This document shows positions 1-7,114 of a stretch of 57,555 bases of DNA, in pieces. How positions within the stretch are numbered: position 1 is the stretch's first letter; each line of letters begins with the position of its first letter. The stretch comes from DATHGT01 sp035317605 (GTDB lineage Bacteria; Methylomirabilota; Methylomirabilia; Rokubacteriales; CSP1-6). The stretch lies in NCBI GenBank assembly GCA_035317605.1, contig DATHGT010000045.1, positions 1-57,555 of the forward strand. Direction: 5' to 3'. Both the position numbers and the translations under genes were made by a program. The notes beneath the pieces were generated by a model that saw nothing but the letters and a program-made list of their open reading frames with translations, had not been told where the DNA came from and ran no database searches.

Positions 1-1
1 C

Positions 2-430
2 CGTCTCGGCCTCGGGGCCGACGTGATCGTCGGCTTCCCGGGCGAGAGTGACGCGGACTTCGAGCAGACGATGACCGTGATCGACGGGCTGCCGTTGACC
101 TATCTTCACGTGTTTCCGTATTCCGATCGCCCGGGCACCGAGGCGAGCGGCCTCGACGGTCACCTGGCCACGAGCGTGATCACCGAGCGCGGCCGGCGGC
201 TCCGGGCTCTCGGCCGCGCCAAGAACCTCGCGTTCCGCCGCGGGCTCGTCGGCCGGACCGAGGACGTGCTCGTGCTCGAGACTCGCGATCGCGCGACCGG
301 ACGGCTCGTCGGGCTCACCGGTAACTACGTCGAGGTGATGTTCGAAGGCGCGGACGATCTCATGGGGAGGATGGCTCGCGTGCGAGTGACCGAGGCCACG
401 CCGGCCGGGACGGAGGGAGTGCGCGAATGA
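2..430 (+). CDS. mtaB: tRNA threonylcarbamoyladenosine methylthiotransferase MtaB, C-terminal part (5' end outside window)
   Basis: The window opens inside this gene. About 142 residues remain, covering the end of the radical-SAM domain and the C-terminal TRAM-like RNA-binding domain. The stretch VIVGFPGESDADFEQT followed by LTYLHVFPYSDRPGT is the typical end of the radical-SAM core in methylthiotransferases. The alanine- and leucine-poor spacing and the HVFPYS form fit MtaB better than MiaB or RimO. The family adds a methylthio group to t6A37 of ANN-decoding tRNAs, using two Fe-S clusters. The Fe-S cysteines lie upstream and cannot be seen. The stop codon overlaps the mtnP start (ATGA), so the two are probably co-transcribed. 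RimO or MiaB remain possible from the visible part alone. Confidence 0.8.
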   Translation, partial: RLGLGADVIVGFPGESDADFEQTMTVIDGLPLTYLHVFPYSDRPGTEASGLDGHLATSVITERGRRLRALGRAKNLAFRRGLVGRTEDVLVLETRDRATGRLVGLTGNYVEVMFEGADDLMGRMARVRVTEATPAGTEGVRE

Positions 431-1317
431 GCGAGGCGGCGATCGGCGTGATCGGGGGCAGCGGCCTCTACGAGCTGCCGGGGATGACCGACGTGCGATG
501 GAAGCGGCTGCGCACGCCGTTCGGCGATCCGTCGGACGAGTTCTGCGTGGGCCGGGTCGGATCTCAGCCCGTCGTCTTCCTGTCGCGTCACGGCCGCGGG
601 CATCCGCTCATGCCGAGCGAGCTGAACTTCCGCGCCAACATCTGGGGCCTCAAGTCCCTCGGCGCCGAGTGGGTGATCTCGATCTCCGCGGTCGGCAGCA
701 TGAAGGAATCGATCCGGCCGCTCGACCTCGTCATCCCCGACCAGTTCGTCGACATGACCAAGCGGCGGATCTCGACCTTCTTCGGCGAGGGCATCGTCGG
801 TCACGTCGGGATGGCCGAGCCGATCTGCGCCGACCTGGCCACGATCCTCGAGAAATCCGCGCGGCAGGCCGGAGCCCGCGTGCACCGCGGCGGCACCTAC
901 GTCTGTATCGAGGGTCCGCAGTTCTCGACCAAGGCGGAGTCGCGGGTGTACCGGAGCTGGGGCGTCGACGTGATCGGCATGACCAACATGCCGGAGGTCA
1001 AGCTCGCCCGCGAGGCCGAGCTGTGCTACACGACGCTCGCGCTGGCCACCGACTACGACGTCTGGCACGAGACCGAGGAGCCGGTGTCGGTCGAAGCGGT
1101 AATCCGGAACCTCATGCAGAACGTGGCCACCGCCAAGGACGTGCTGGCGCGGGCGATCCCCCAGATCGCGCCGCCCCGGACCTGCGCGTGCCCGCGCCTG
1201 CTCGAACACGCGATCATCACCGATCCCCAGTCGATTCCGCTCACCGCGCGGCGGCGGTTGGAGCTGCTCGTCGGCAAGTACCTGCCGGCCGAGAAGAAAG
1301 GACGCCGCCGTGCCTGA
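427..1317 (+). CDS. mtnP: S-methyl-5'-thioadenosine phosphorylase
   Basis: This 296-residue protein is full length for the MTAP/PNP family of nucleoside phosphorylases. It cleaves 5'-methylthioadenosine with phosphate to adenine and 5-methylthioribose-1-phosphate, the first step in salvaging the by-product of polyamine and autoinducer synthesis. The N-terminal IGVIGGSGLYELPG is the phosphate-binding loop. SRHGRGHPLMPSELNFRAN and GTYVCIEGPQFSTKAES are family signatures, and GMTNMPEVKLAREAELCY carries the substrate-pocket residues. The ATG has a strong ribosome-binding site (GGAGGGAG, 414-421) and overlaps the mtaB stop. The next gene, a PfkB kinase, overlaps its 3' end by 8 bases. A 6-oxopurine phosphorylase specificity is possible, but the TNMPE form favours MTA. 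Confidence 0.93.
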   Translation: MSEAAIGVIGGSGLYELPGMTDVRWKRLRTPFGDPSDEFCVGRVGSQPVVFLSRHGRGHPLMPSELNFRANIWGLKSLGAEWVISISAVGSMKESIRPLDLVIPDQFVDMTKRRISTFFGEGIVGHVGMAEPICADLATILEKSARQAGARVHRGGTYVCIEGPQFSTKAESRVYRSWGVDVIGMTNMPEVKLAREAELCYTTLALATDYDVWHETEEPVSVEAVIRNLMQNVATAKDVLARAIPQIAPPRTCACPRLLEHAIITDPQSIPLTARRRLELLVGKYLPAEKKGRRRA

Positions 1318-2230
1318 TCTCCTGGTGGTGGGCTCGGTGGCCTTCGACAGCGTGGCCACGCCGTTCGGCGCCGTGCAGGACGCCCTCGGCGGCTCGGCGA
1401 CGTTCTTCTCCTACGCGGCGAGCTTCTTCACGCGTGTCCGGCTGCTCGCCACCGTGGGCGAAGATTTCCCGCAAGCGCATCTCGACCTGTTGCGGGGACG
1501 CGGCATCGACATCGCGAGCCTCCAGGTGTCGAAGGGACGCACGTTTCGGTGGGCCGGCGAGTACGGGTACGACCTCAACGAGGCCAAGACCCTCGACACG
1601 CAGCTCAACGTGTTCGCCGACTTCAAGCCCGTCCTCGCCCCCGAGCTGCGGCGCGTGCCCTACCTGTTCCTGGCCAACATCGACCCGGTCCTCCAGCTCG
1701 ACGTCCTCCACCAGATGGACGAGCGGCCGCGGCTGGTCGCGCTCGATACCATGAACTTCTGGATCCGCGGCAAGCGCGAGGACCTGGGCCGCGTGTTGGC
1801 CGAGGTCGACGTGGTTACCATCAACGACGGCGAGGCCCGCGAGCTGGCCGGCGAGCCCAATCTCGTGCGCGCCACCCGGGCCATCGCGGCGATGGGGCCG
1901 AAGACGGTCGTGGTCAAGCGCGGCGAGTACGGCGCGCTCATGTTCTGCGACGGCGCGTTCTTCATGGTGCCCGCGTACCCGCTCGACGCCGTCTACGACC
2001 CGACCGGCGCCGGCGACTCGTTCGCCGGGGGGTTCGTGGGCTATCTGTCCGCGATGGACCGCGTGGACGCGCAGACGATGCGACGGGCCCTGGTCTACGG
2101 CTCCGTCGTCGCCTCGTTCGCGGTCGAGGACTTCTCGCTCAACCGCCTGATCCGCCTGACCCGCGAGGAGATCGACCAGCGCTTCGCCGCCTTCGGCGAT
2201 CTCACCCGGATGGAAGCCTCCCCGCGATGA
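1310..2230 (+). CDS. PfkB-family sugar/nucleoside kinase
   Basis: This 306-residue ribokinase-like kinase starts at GTG, 8 bases inside mtnP, with AAAGGA upstream. The C-terminal DPTGAGDSFAGGFVGYL is PfkB signature 2, with the catalytic Asp in GAGD. The N-terminal ALGGSATFFSYAAS takes the place of the usual glycine-rich substrate loop. The family phosphorylates sugars or nucleosides at a hydroxymethyl group. The exact substrate cannot be read from the sequence. Its tight coupling to mtnP suggests a role in purine or methylthioribose salvage, such as adenosine or ribose phosphorylation, but that is inference from position. The stop overlaps the larE ATG (ATGA). Confidence 0.88.
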   Translation: MPDLLVVGSVAFDSVATPFGAVQDALGGSATFFSYAASFFTRVRLLATVGEDFPQAHLDLLRGRGIDIASLQVSKGRTFRWAGEYGYDLNEAKTLDTQLNVFADFKPVLAPELRRVPYLFLANIDPVLQLDVLHQMDERPRLVALDTMNFWIRGKREDLGRVLAEVDVVTINDGEARELAGEPNLVRATRAIAAMGPKTVVVKRGEYGALMFCDGAFFMVPAYPLDAVYDPTGAGDSFAGGFVGYLSAMDRVDAQTMRRALVYGSVVASFAVEDFSLNRLIRLTREEIDQRFAAFGDLTRMEASPR

Positions 2231-3051
2231 CCGCCCAGGACAAGTACACGCGGCTGCTCGAAGTCCTGCGCTCCCTCGAAAGCGTGGTCGTCGCGTTCTC
2301 GGGCGGCGTCGACTCGACCTTCCTGGCCCGCGCCGCCGGCGACGCCCTCGGCGAGCGCGCGCTGCTGGTCACCGCCGATTCGGAGACGTATCCCTCCGCG
2401 GAGCTGGCCGCGGCCACGGACCTCGCCCGCTCGCTGGGGATGCGCCACCTCGTCGTCCAGACGCGCGAGCTGGACAACCCCGACTACGCGCGCAACCCGA
2501 CCAACCGCTGCTTCTTCTGCAAGGAAGAGCTGTTCACCACGCTGGCCCCCATCGCCGAGCGCGAAGGCTTTCGCCACCTCGTCTACGGCGCCAACGTGGA
2601 CGATCTCGGCGATCACCGGCCGGGCATGGACTCGGCGCGCCAGCGCGACGTGCGGGCGCCGCTGATCGAAGCCGGGCTCGGCAAGGCCGAGATTCGCGAG
2701 CTGTCGCGCGCGCTCGGGCTCTCGACGTGGGACAAGCCGTCGTTCGCGTGTCTCTCGTCGCGCTTCCAGTACGGCGACCGGATCACCGCCGACAAGCTCC
2801 GCCAGGTCGACGCCGCCGAGGAGTTCGTGCGCTCGCTGGGATTTCGCCAGTTCCGCGTGCGCCATCACGACCGGCTGGCCAGGCTCGAGATCCCGCTCGA
2901 CGACCTGCCCCGGCTCTGGGAGGACGGACGGCGCGAGGCGATCGTCAAGCGCTTCCGCGAGCTGGGCTATCTCTACGTGACCGTCGACCTCTCGGGATTC
3001 CAGTCCGGCAGCGGCAACTTGCCCTTGAACCTCAAGCGGGCCAGTGGATAG
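2227..3051 (+). CDS. larE: LarE: ATP-dependent sulfur insertase for nickel-pincer nucleotide synthesis
   Basis: This 274-residue PP-loop ATPase carries AFSGGVDSTFLA (residues 23-34) as the pyrophosphate loop. LarE adenylates a carboxylate of pyridinium-3,5-biscarboxylic acid mononucleotide and replaces it with a thiocarboxylate. Three cysteines stand out: Cys95 and Cys98 in NRCFFCKEELF, and Cys175 in PSFACLSSRFQYG. Enzymes with only the third cysteine give up that sulfur and are used once. Homologues with all three are reported to hold a 4Fe-4S cluster and may turn over repeatedly, so this protein looks like the cluster type. The ATG at 2227 was chosen because it overlaps the upstream stop and precedes the PP-loop at the usual distance. 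The larB start overlaps the 3' end. Confidence 0.92.
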   Translation: MTAQDKYTRLLEVLRSLESVVVAFSGGVDSTFLARAAGDALGERALLVTADSETYPSAELAAATDLARSLGMRHLVVQTRELDNPDYARNPTNRCFFCKEELFTTLAPIAEREGFRHLVYGANVDDLGDHRPGMDSARQRDVRAPLIEAGLGKAEIRELSRALGLSTWDKPSFACLSSRFQYGDRITADKLRQVDAAEEFVRSLGFRQFRVRHHDRLARLEIPLDDLPRLWEDGRREAIVKRFRELGYLYVTVDLSGFQSGSGNLPLNLKRASG

Positions 3052-3802
3052 AGAGGCGATTCGCCGGCTCCTCGAAGAGCTGCGCGCCGGGCGTCTCGAC
3101 GTCGACGCCGCGCTCGATCGGTTGCGCTGGCTGCCGTACGAGGATCTCGGGTTCGCGAAGATCGACCATCATCGGGCGCTTCGCGGGGGCGCCGCCGAGG
3201 CAGTGTTCTGTCCGGGCAAGACGCCGGAGCAAGTCGTCGCGATCGTCGAGCGGCTGGCCGAGCGCCACGCCAACGTCCTCGCCACCCGCGCTGGGGCTGA
3301 CGTGGCCGAAGCCGTGGCGGGCGCGGGGCTGCCCCACGTCTATCACACGCTCGCTCGGCTGCTGGTCGTCCGCCCCGAGCCCGTCGCCGCCCTCGGACTG
3401 ATCGTGGTCGCGTCCGCGGGCACCGCCGATCTGCCCGTCGCCGAGGAGGCGGCGCTGGTGGCCGAGGCCCTGGGTAACCGCGTGGAGCGGCTGAACGATT
3501 GTGGTGTCGCCGGGCTCCACCGGCTGCTCGCGCACTACGATCGCCTCGCCGAAGCCAACGCGATCGTGGTCGTGGCCGGCATGGAAGGCGCGCTGCCCAG
3601 CGTGGTCGGCGGTCTCGTCGATCGCCCGGTCATCGCGGTCCCCACCAGCGTCGGCTACGGCGCGTCGTTCGGCGGCGTCGCGGCGCTGCTCGCGATGCTG
3701 AACTCCTGTGCTCCCGGCGTGTCCGTGGTCAACATCGACAACGGCTATGGCGCCGCCCACCAGGCCAGCCAGATCAACCACCTCATCGCGAAGATCCGTT
3801 GA
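3044..3802 (+). CDS. larB: LarB: nicotinic acid adenine dinucleotide carboxylase/hydrolase
   Basis: This 252-residue protein is the expected length for LarB and related to PurE in its C-terminal half. LarB carboxylates NaAD at pyridine C5 and hydrolyses the phosphoanhydride to give the pincer precursor used by LarE. The C-terminal VPTSVGYGASFGGVAALLAM and LNSCAPGVSVVNIDNGYGAA are diagnostic. Cys222 in the latter corresponds to the cysteine that forms the transient adduct with NaAD in characterised LarB. GTG at 3044, inside the end of larE, is taken as the start because it gives the normal family N-terminus. A 222-base gap follows before larC, holding a large palindrome. Confidence 0.93.
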   Translation: MDREAIRRLLEELRAGRLDVDAALDRLRWLPYEDLGFAKIDHHRALRGGAAEAVFCPGKTPEQVVAIVERLAERHANVLATRAGADVAEAVAGAGLPHVYHTLARLLVVRPEPVAALGLIVVASAGTADLPVAEEAALVAEALGNRVERLNDCGVAGLHRLLAHYDRLAEANAIVVVAGMEGALPSVVGGLVDRPVIAVPTSVGYGASFGGVAALLAMLNSCAPGVSVVNIDNGYGAAHQASQINHLIAKIR

Positions 3803-3807
3803 GTCTT

Positions 3808-3840
3808 CGATGACGGGTGGACGGCCGATGATGGTGGACG
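3808..3840 (+). repeat. Short imperfect tandem repeat after larB
   Basis: Directly after larB, CGATGACGGGTGGACG (3808-3823) is followed by CGATGATGGTGGACG (3826-3840). The copies differ by one substitution and one deleted base. No coding or regulatory role is evident. Confidence 0.5.
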
Positions 3841-3869
3841 ATTGAACGCGCGAGGCGGGCGGGGCCTGT

Positions 3870-3986
3870 CGCCGGGGTGGGTGGGCGTGGCCGGCTCCGT
3901 CACCCGTTCGCCCGAATCGCAGCGCTTCGCGCTGCGCACGGGACGAAGGGGTCCCACTCCGCCGGCCACGCCCACCCACCCCGGCG
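3870..3986. repeat. 117-nt nested palindromic element between larB and larC
   Basis: The arms 3870-3895 and 3961-3986 are perfect 26-base reverse complements. The 65-base interior holds a second perfect hairpin: CGCAGCGC-TTC-GCGCTGCG near 3919-3937, flanked by shorter complementary blocks. The whole element can fold into one long cruciform or RNA stem. It has no open frame of its own. It could be a REP/MITE-like mobile palindrome or a structured RNA between the two lar genes. It is too large and too far from the larB stop for a simple intrinsic terminator, and no T-run follows it. Confidence 0.85.
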
Positions 3987-4023
3987 CCACCCGCCCGGTC
4001 AGGGTTCACTCGGACTCGGCAAG

Positions 4024-5217
4024 ATGAAGGTCGTCTACTTCGACTGTCCGAGTGGGGCGGCGGGGGACATGATCATGGCGGCGCTGATCGATGCGGGAGC
4101 GCCCGTCGATCGGCTGCGCGCGGAGCTCGCCAGGCTGCGGCTGCCGGGGTGGGAGCTTCGGGTGCGCGAGGTCATGAAGGGGCCGTTCCGGGCGACCAAG
4201 GTCGACGTCGACATCGACCGTTCGGCGCATCAGGTTCATCGTTCGCTCTCCGACATCCTGGCGATTCTCGAAGCGAGCTCGCTGCCCGCTGACATCACGA
4301 GAGACGCGGCGCGGATCTTCACTCGGCTGGCCGACGCCGAGGCGCGCGCCCACGGGACCACGCGCGAGGCCGTTCACTTCCACGACGTGGGGGCGGTCGA
4401 CGCGATCGTCGACGTCGTCGGCGGAGTGATCGCGCTCTCGTTGCTCGGGGTCGAGCGCGTCCACTGCTCGGCGCTGCCCATCGGCGGCGGCGTGGTCAAC
4501 GGGCCGCACGGCACGATCCCCATGCCAGGGCCGGGGACCGCGGAGCTGCTCCGCGGCTTCCCCGTCGTCGACACCGGCGTGCGGGCCGAGCTGGTGACGC
4601 CGACCGGGGCCGCGATCCTCACCACGCTCGCCCAGGGCGCCGGGCGCATGCCCGACATGACGGTCGCGTCGGTCGGATACGGCGCCGGCACGATGGAGCT
4701 GCCGACCATTCCCAACCTGCTGCGCTGCTTCGTGGGCGAGGTTAGTCAGCACGCGGGCGACGAGACCGTGGTCCAGCTCGAGACCACGATCGACGACATG
4801 TCGCCGCAGCTCTACGAACCGTTGATGGAGCGGCTGTTCGAAGCCGGCGCCCTCGACGTGTTCCTCACGCCGGTGATCATGAAGCGCAGCCGGCCCGGTA
4901 TCGTGCTCACCGCCCTGTGCGCCCCGGGGCGGGTGGGGGACCTGTCGCGTCTGCTCTTCGAGGAATCGAGCACGATCGGCGTGCGCTGGGCCGAGCGCCG
5001 GCGCGCGCGCCTCGACCGCCAGATGCGCACGGTGCAGACGATCTACGGCGCGGTCGCTTGCAAGGTGTCGAGCTTCGAGGGACGCGTGGTCACGGTCACG
5101 CCCGAGTTCGCCGACGTGGCCCGCATCGCCCGCGAGAAGTCGTTGCCGGTGCGCGAGGTGCTCGATCAGGCCCGCGCCGAGGCCCGCCGCGAGGTGCTCG
5201 GCGACGATCGCGGCTGA
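4024..5217 (+). CDS. larC: LarC: nickel insertion protein for the pincer cofactor
   Basis: This 397-residue protein spans both halves of LarC in a single frame. In Lactobacillus plantarum the two halves are joined by a programmed frameshift, and no such shift is needed here. LarC inserts nickel into the dithio-pincer nucleotide in a CTP-dependent reaction. Family features include YFDCPSGAAGDMIMAALIDAG at the N-terminus, VHFHDVGAVDAIVDVVG, GTIPMPGPGTAELL and LVTPTGAAILTTLA, and a C-terminal half with ETTIDDMSPQLYEPLMERLF. ATG 4024 begins the conserved N-terminus; the frame stays open upstream through the palindrome, but that part shows no homology features. No clear ribosome-binding site precedes it. 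Confidence 0.92.
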   Translation: MKVVYFDCPSGAAGDMIMAALIDAGAPVDRLRAELARLRLPGWELRVREVMKGPFRATKVDVDIDRSAHQVHRSLSDILAILEASSLPADITRDAARIFTRLADAEARAHGTTREAVHFHDVGAVDAIVDVVGGVIALSLLGVERVHCSALPIGGGVVNGPHGTIPMPGPGTAELLRGFPVVDTGVRAELVTPTGAAILTTLAQGAGRMPDMTVASVGYGAGTMELPTIPNLLRCFVGEVSQHAGDETVVQLETTIDDMSPQLYEPLMERLFEAGALDVFLTPVIMKRSRPGIVLTALCAPGRVGDLSRLLFEESSTIGVRWAERRRARLDRQMRTVQTIYGAVACKVSSFEGRVVTVTPEFADVARIAREKSLPVREVLDQARAEARREVLGDDRG

Positions 5218-5226
5218 CGCCCGATC

Positions 5227-6426
5227 GTGAGCACGATCGCGATCGGCGTCATGAGCGGGACGTCGTGCGACGGCATCGACGCCGTCGCCATCGAGCTCTC
5301 GTCGCTCCTGCGCCCGCACCGGCCGCGCGTCCTCGGCCACGTGTACCGACCCTATCCCGCCGCGCTCCGGGAGGAGCTGCTCCGCCCGGAGCGCCTGACG
5401 CTGGCCCGCGTGGCCGAGCTTCACTTCCACCTGGCCGAGCTGTACGCGAAGGCCGTCCTCGGTCTGCGGGACGTCGCCCGGGCCCGCTGCTGCGGACTGC
5501 ACGGGCAGACGGTCTGGCATGCGCCGCGCGCGCGCGTGGCCGCGACGCTGCAGATCGGCTCGTCGGCCGTGCTCGCCCAGCGAACGTCGCTGCCCGTCGT
5601 CGGAGACCTCCGGAGCGCGGACGTCGCGCTCGGCGGCCAGGGCGCGCCCATCGTGCCCATCGCGCACTGGTTCTTCACCGCCGGGGAGCGGGCGCCGCAC
5701 GTGGTGGTCAACCTGGGCGGCATCTGCAACTTCACCTACGTCACCAGGGACGTCAGGCGAGTGGTCGCCTACGACGTCGGACCGGGGATGATGCTCTCGG
5801 ACGCGTTCGCCCGCCAGGCGAGCGGGGGTCGGCTCACGTTCGACCGCGACGGCGTCCTGAGCCGGGGCGGGCGGCCGATCCCCGCAATCATCGATGCGCT
5901 GGTTCATCACCCGTTCGTCCGCCGCGCGCCGCCCAAGTCGACCGGACGGGAGGACTTCGGGGCGTCGTTCGCGGCCGAGCTGTTCCGCCGTCATCGCCGC
6001 GCCCCCGCCCGGGATGTCGCCTATAGTCTCCTGGCGGCGACGGTCCGCGTCCTCGGCCTGACCCTGGCCGCGGACCCCGCGGTGCGCGGCCGGTTCTCCC
6101 GCGTGACGTTGACGGGCGGGGGAGCGGGCAACCCGATCCTCGTCGAGCTGGCTCGACGAGAGTTTGCCGGAGTGTCCGTGGAGGTCGCGCGCGACGGCGT
6201 GCTCGCGCCCCGCCACCACGAGCCGGCGGCGATGGCGTTGATCGCGGCCAGGACGGTGGCCGGGCTCCCGTCGTCGCTGCCGTCCGTGACCGGCGCGGCT
6301 CGTCCCGCGATCCTCGGCCACGTCCACTGGCCGACGCCGGGCGACCGATCAGCTGCGCTCCGACGACGGCCCAGGGTTCGCCCGTCCACCCCGTTGACAC
6401 GCCCTGCGCGCCGTCTTACGCTCTGA
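5227..6426 (+). CDS. anmK: Anhydro-N-acetylmuramic acid kinase
   Basis: This 399-residue sugar kinase of the ASKHA fold opens its lactone ring and phosphorylates 1,6-anhydro-MurNAc to MurNAc-6-phosphate during peptidoglycan recycling. IGVMSGTSCDGIDAVAIEL at the N-terminus is the family signature for ATP binding. GLHGQTVWHAP, VVGDLRSADVALGGQGAPIVP and NLGGICNFTYV follow in the usual order, with LTGGGAGNPILVELA near the end. The last 40 residues are Arg/Pro-rich and poorly conserved, and the promoter for the next operon lies inside them. GTG 5227 was chosen because the signature begins four residues later. It follows larC by only 9 bases. Confidence 0.93.
   Translation: MSTIAIGVMSGTSCDGIDAVAIELSSLLRPHRPRVLGHVYRPYPAALREELLRPERLTLARVAELHFHLAELYAKAVLGLRDVARARCCGLHGQTVWHAPRARVAATLQIGSSAVLAQRTSLPVVGDLRSADVALGGQGAPIVPIAHWFFTAGERAPHVVVNLGGICNFTYVTRDVRRVVAYDVGPGMMLSDAFARQASGGRLTFDRDGVLSRGGRPIPAIIDALVHHPFVRRAPPKSTGREDFGASFAAELFRRHRRAPARDVAYSLLAATVRVLGLTLAADPAVRGRFSRVTLTGGGAGNPILVELARREFAGVSVEVARDGVLAPRHHEPAAMALIAARTVAGLPSSLPSVTGAARPAILGHVHWPTPGDRSAALRRRPRVRPSTPLTRPARRLTL
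6394..6422 (+). promoter_or_regulatory. Sigma-70-type promoter for the molybdenum hydroxylase operon
   Basis: TTGACA (6394-6399), a 17-base spacer and TACGCT (6417-6422) form a well-spaced housekeeping promoter. It lies in the 3' end of anmK, about 60 bases before the small-subunit GTG. The -35 box is a perfect match to consensus. The -10 box matches at the three most important positions. Confidence 0.6.
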
Positions 6427-6483
6427 CCCCGTTACCGATCCCGTCACCGGTCTGAAATCCGCATGACGCTTGGAGGACGAGCC

Positions 6484-6960
<477 letters not shown>

Positions 6961-6984
6961 CCCGGACGCCGTTCGCAGAGAGGT

Positions 6985-7034
6985 CAAGGACCGCCCCGGG
7001 TCTGGGGGCCATTCGAGCACAAGGACCGCCCCGG
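6985..7034 (+). repeat. 15-bp direct repeat, two copies
   Basis: CAAGGACCGCCCCGG occurs at 6985-6999 and again at 7020-7034, a period of 35 bases. It lies in the 154-base gap between the small and large subunit genes. The second copy runs into the structured element at 7033-7110. Confidence 0.7.
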
Positions 7035-7110
7035 CGAAGCCGGGGCGCTAAGCGAGTCGGGGGGGTATGGGGGGCCATTTCGGGGCCCTCCCATCTCCAT
7101 AAGGGGTTTA
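7033..7110 (+). repeat. Structured intergenic element, copy 1
   Basis: This segment holds two hairpins: GCCCCGGC-GAA-GCCGGGGC (7028-7046) and a second of GGGGGGCC paired with GGCCCTCC around 7069-7091. It ends in AAGGGGTTT. A second copy with the same layout lies at 12348-12426. The terminal AAGGGG (7101-7106) sits 8 bases before the large-subunit ATG and probably serves as its ribosome-binding site, so the element may influence translation of that gene. Confidence 0.65.
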
Positions 7111-7114
7111 GGGC

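Noticed and set aside
4006..6327. Long open frame of 773 codons on the minus strand
   Set aside because: It lies opposite larC and anmK, both strongly supported. Its translation is His/Arg/Asp-rich low-complexity sequence without domains, as expected of an antisense frame in GC-rich DNA.
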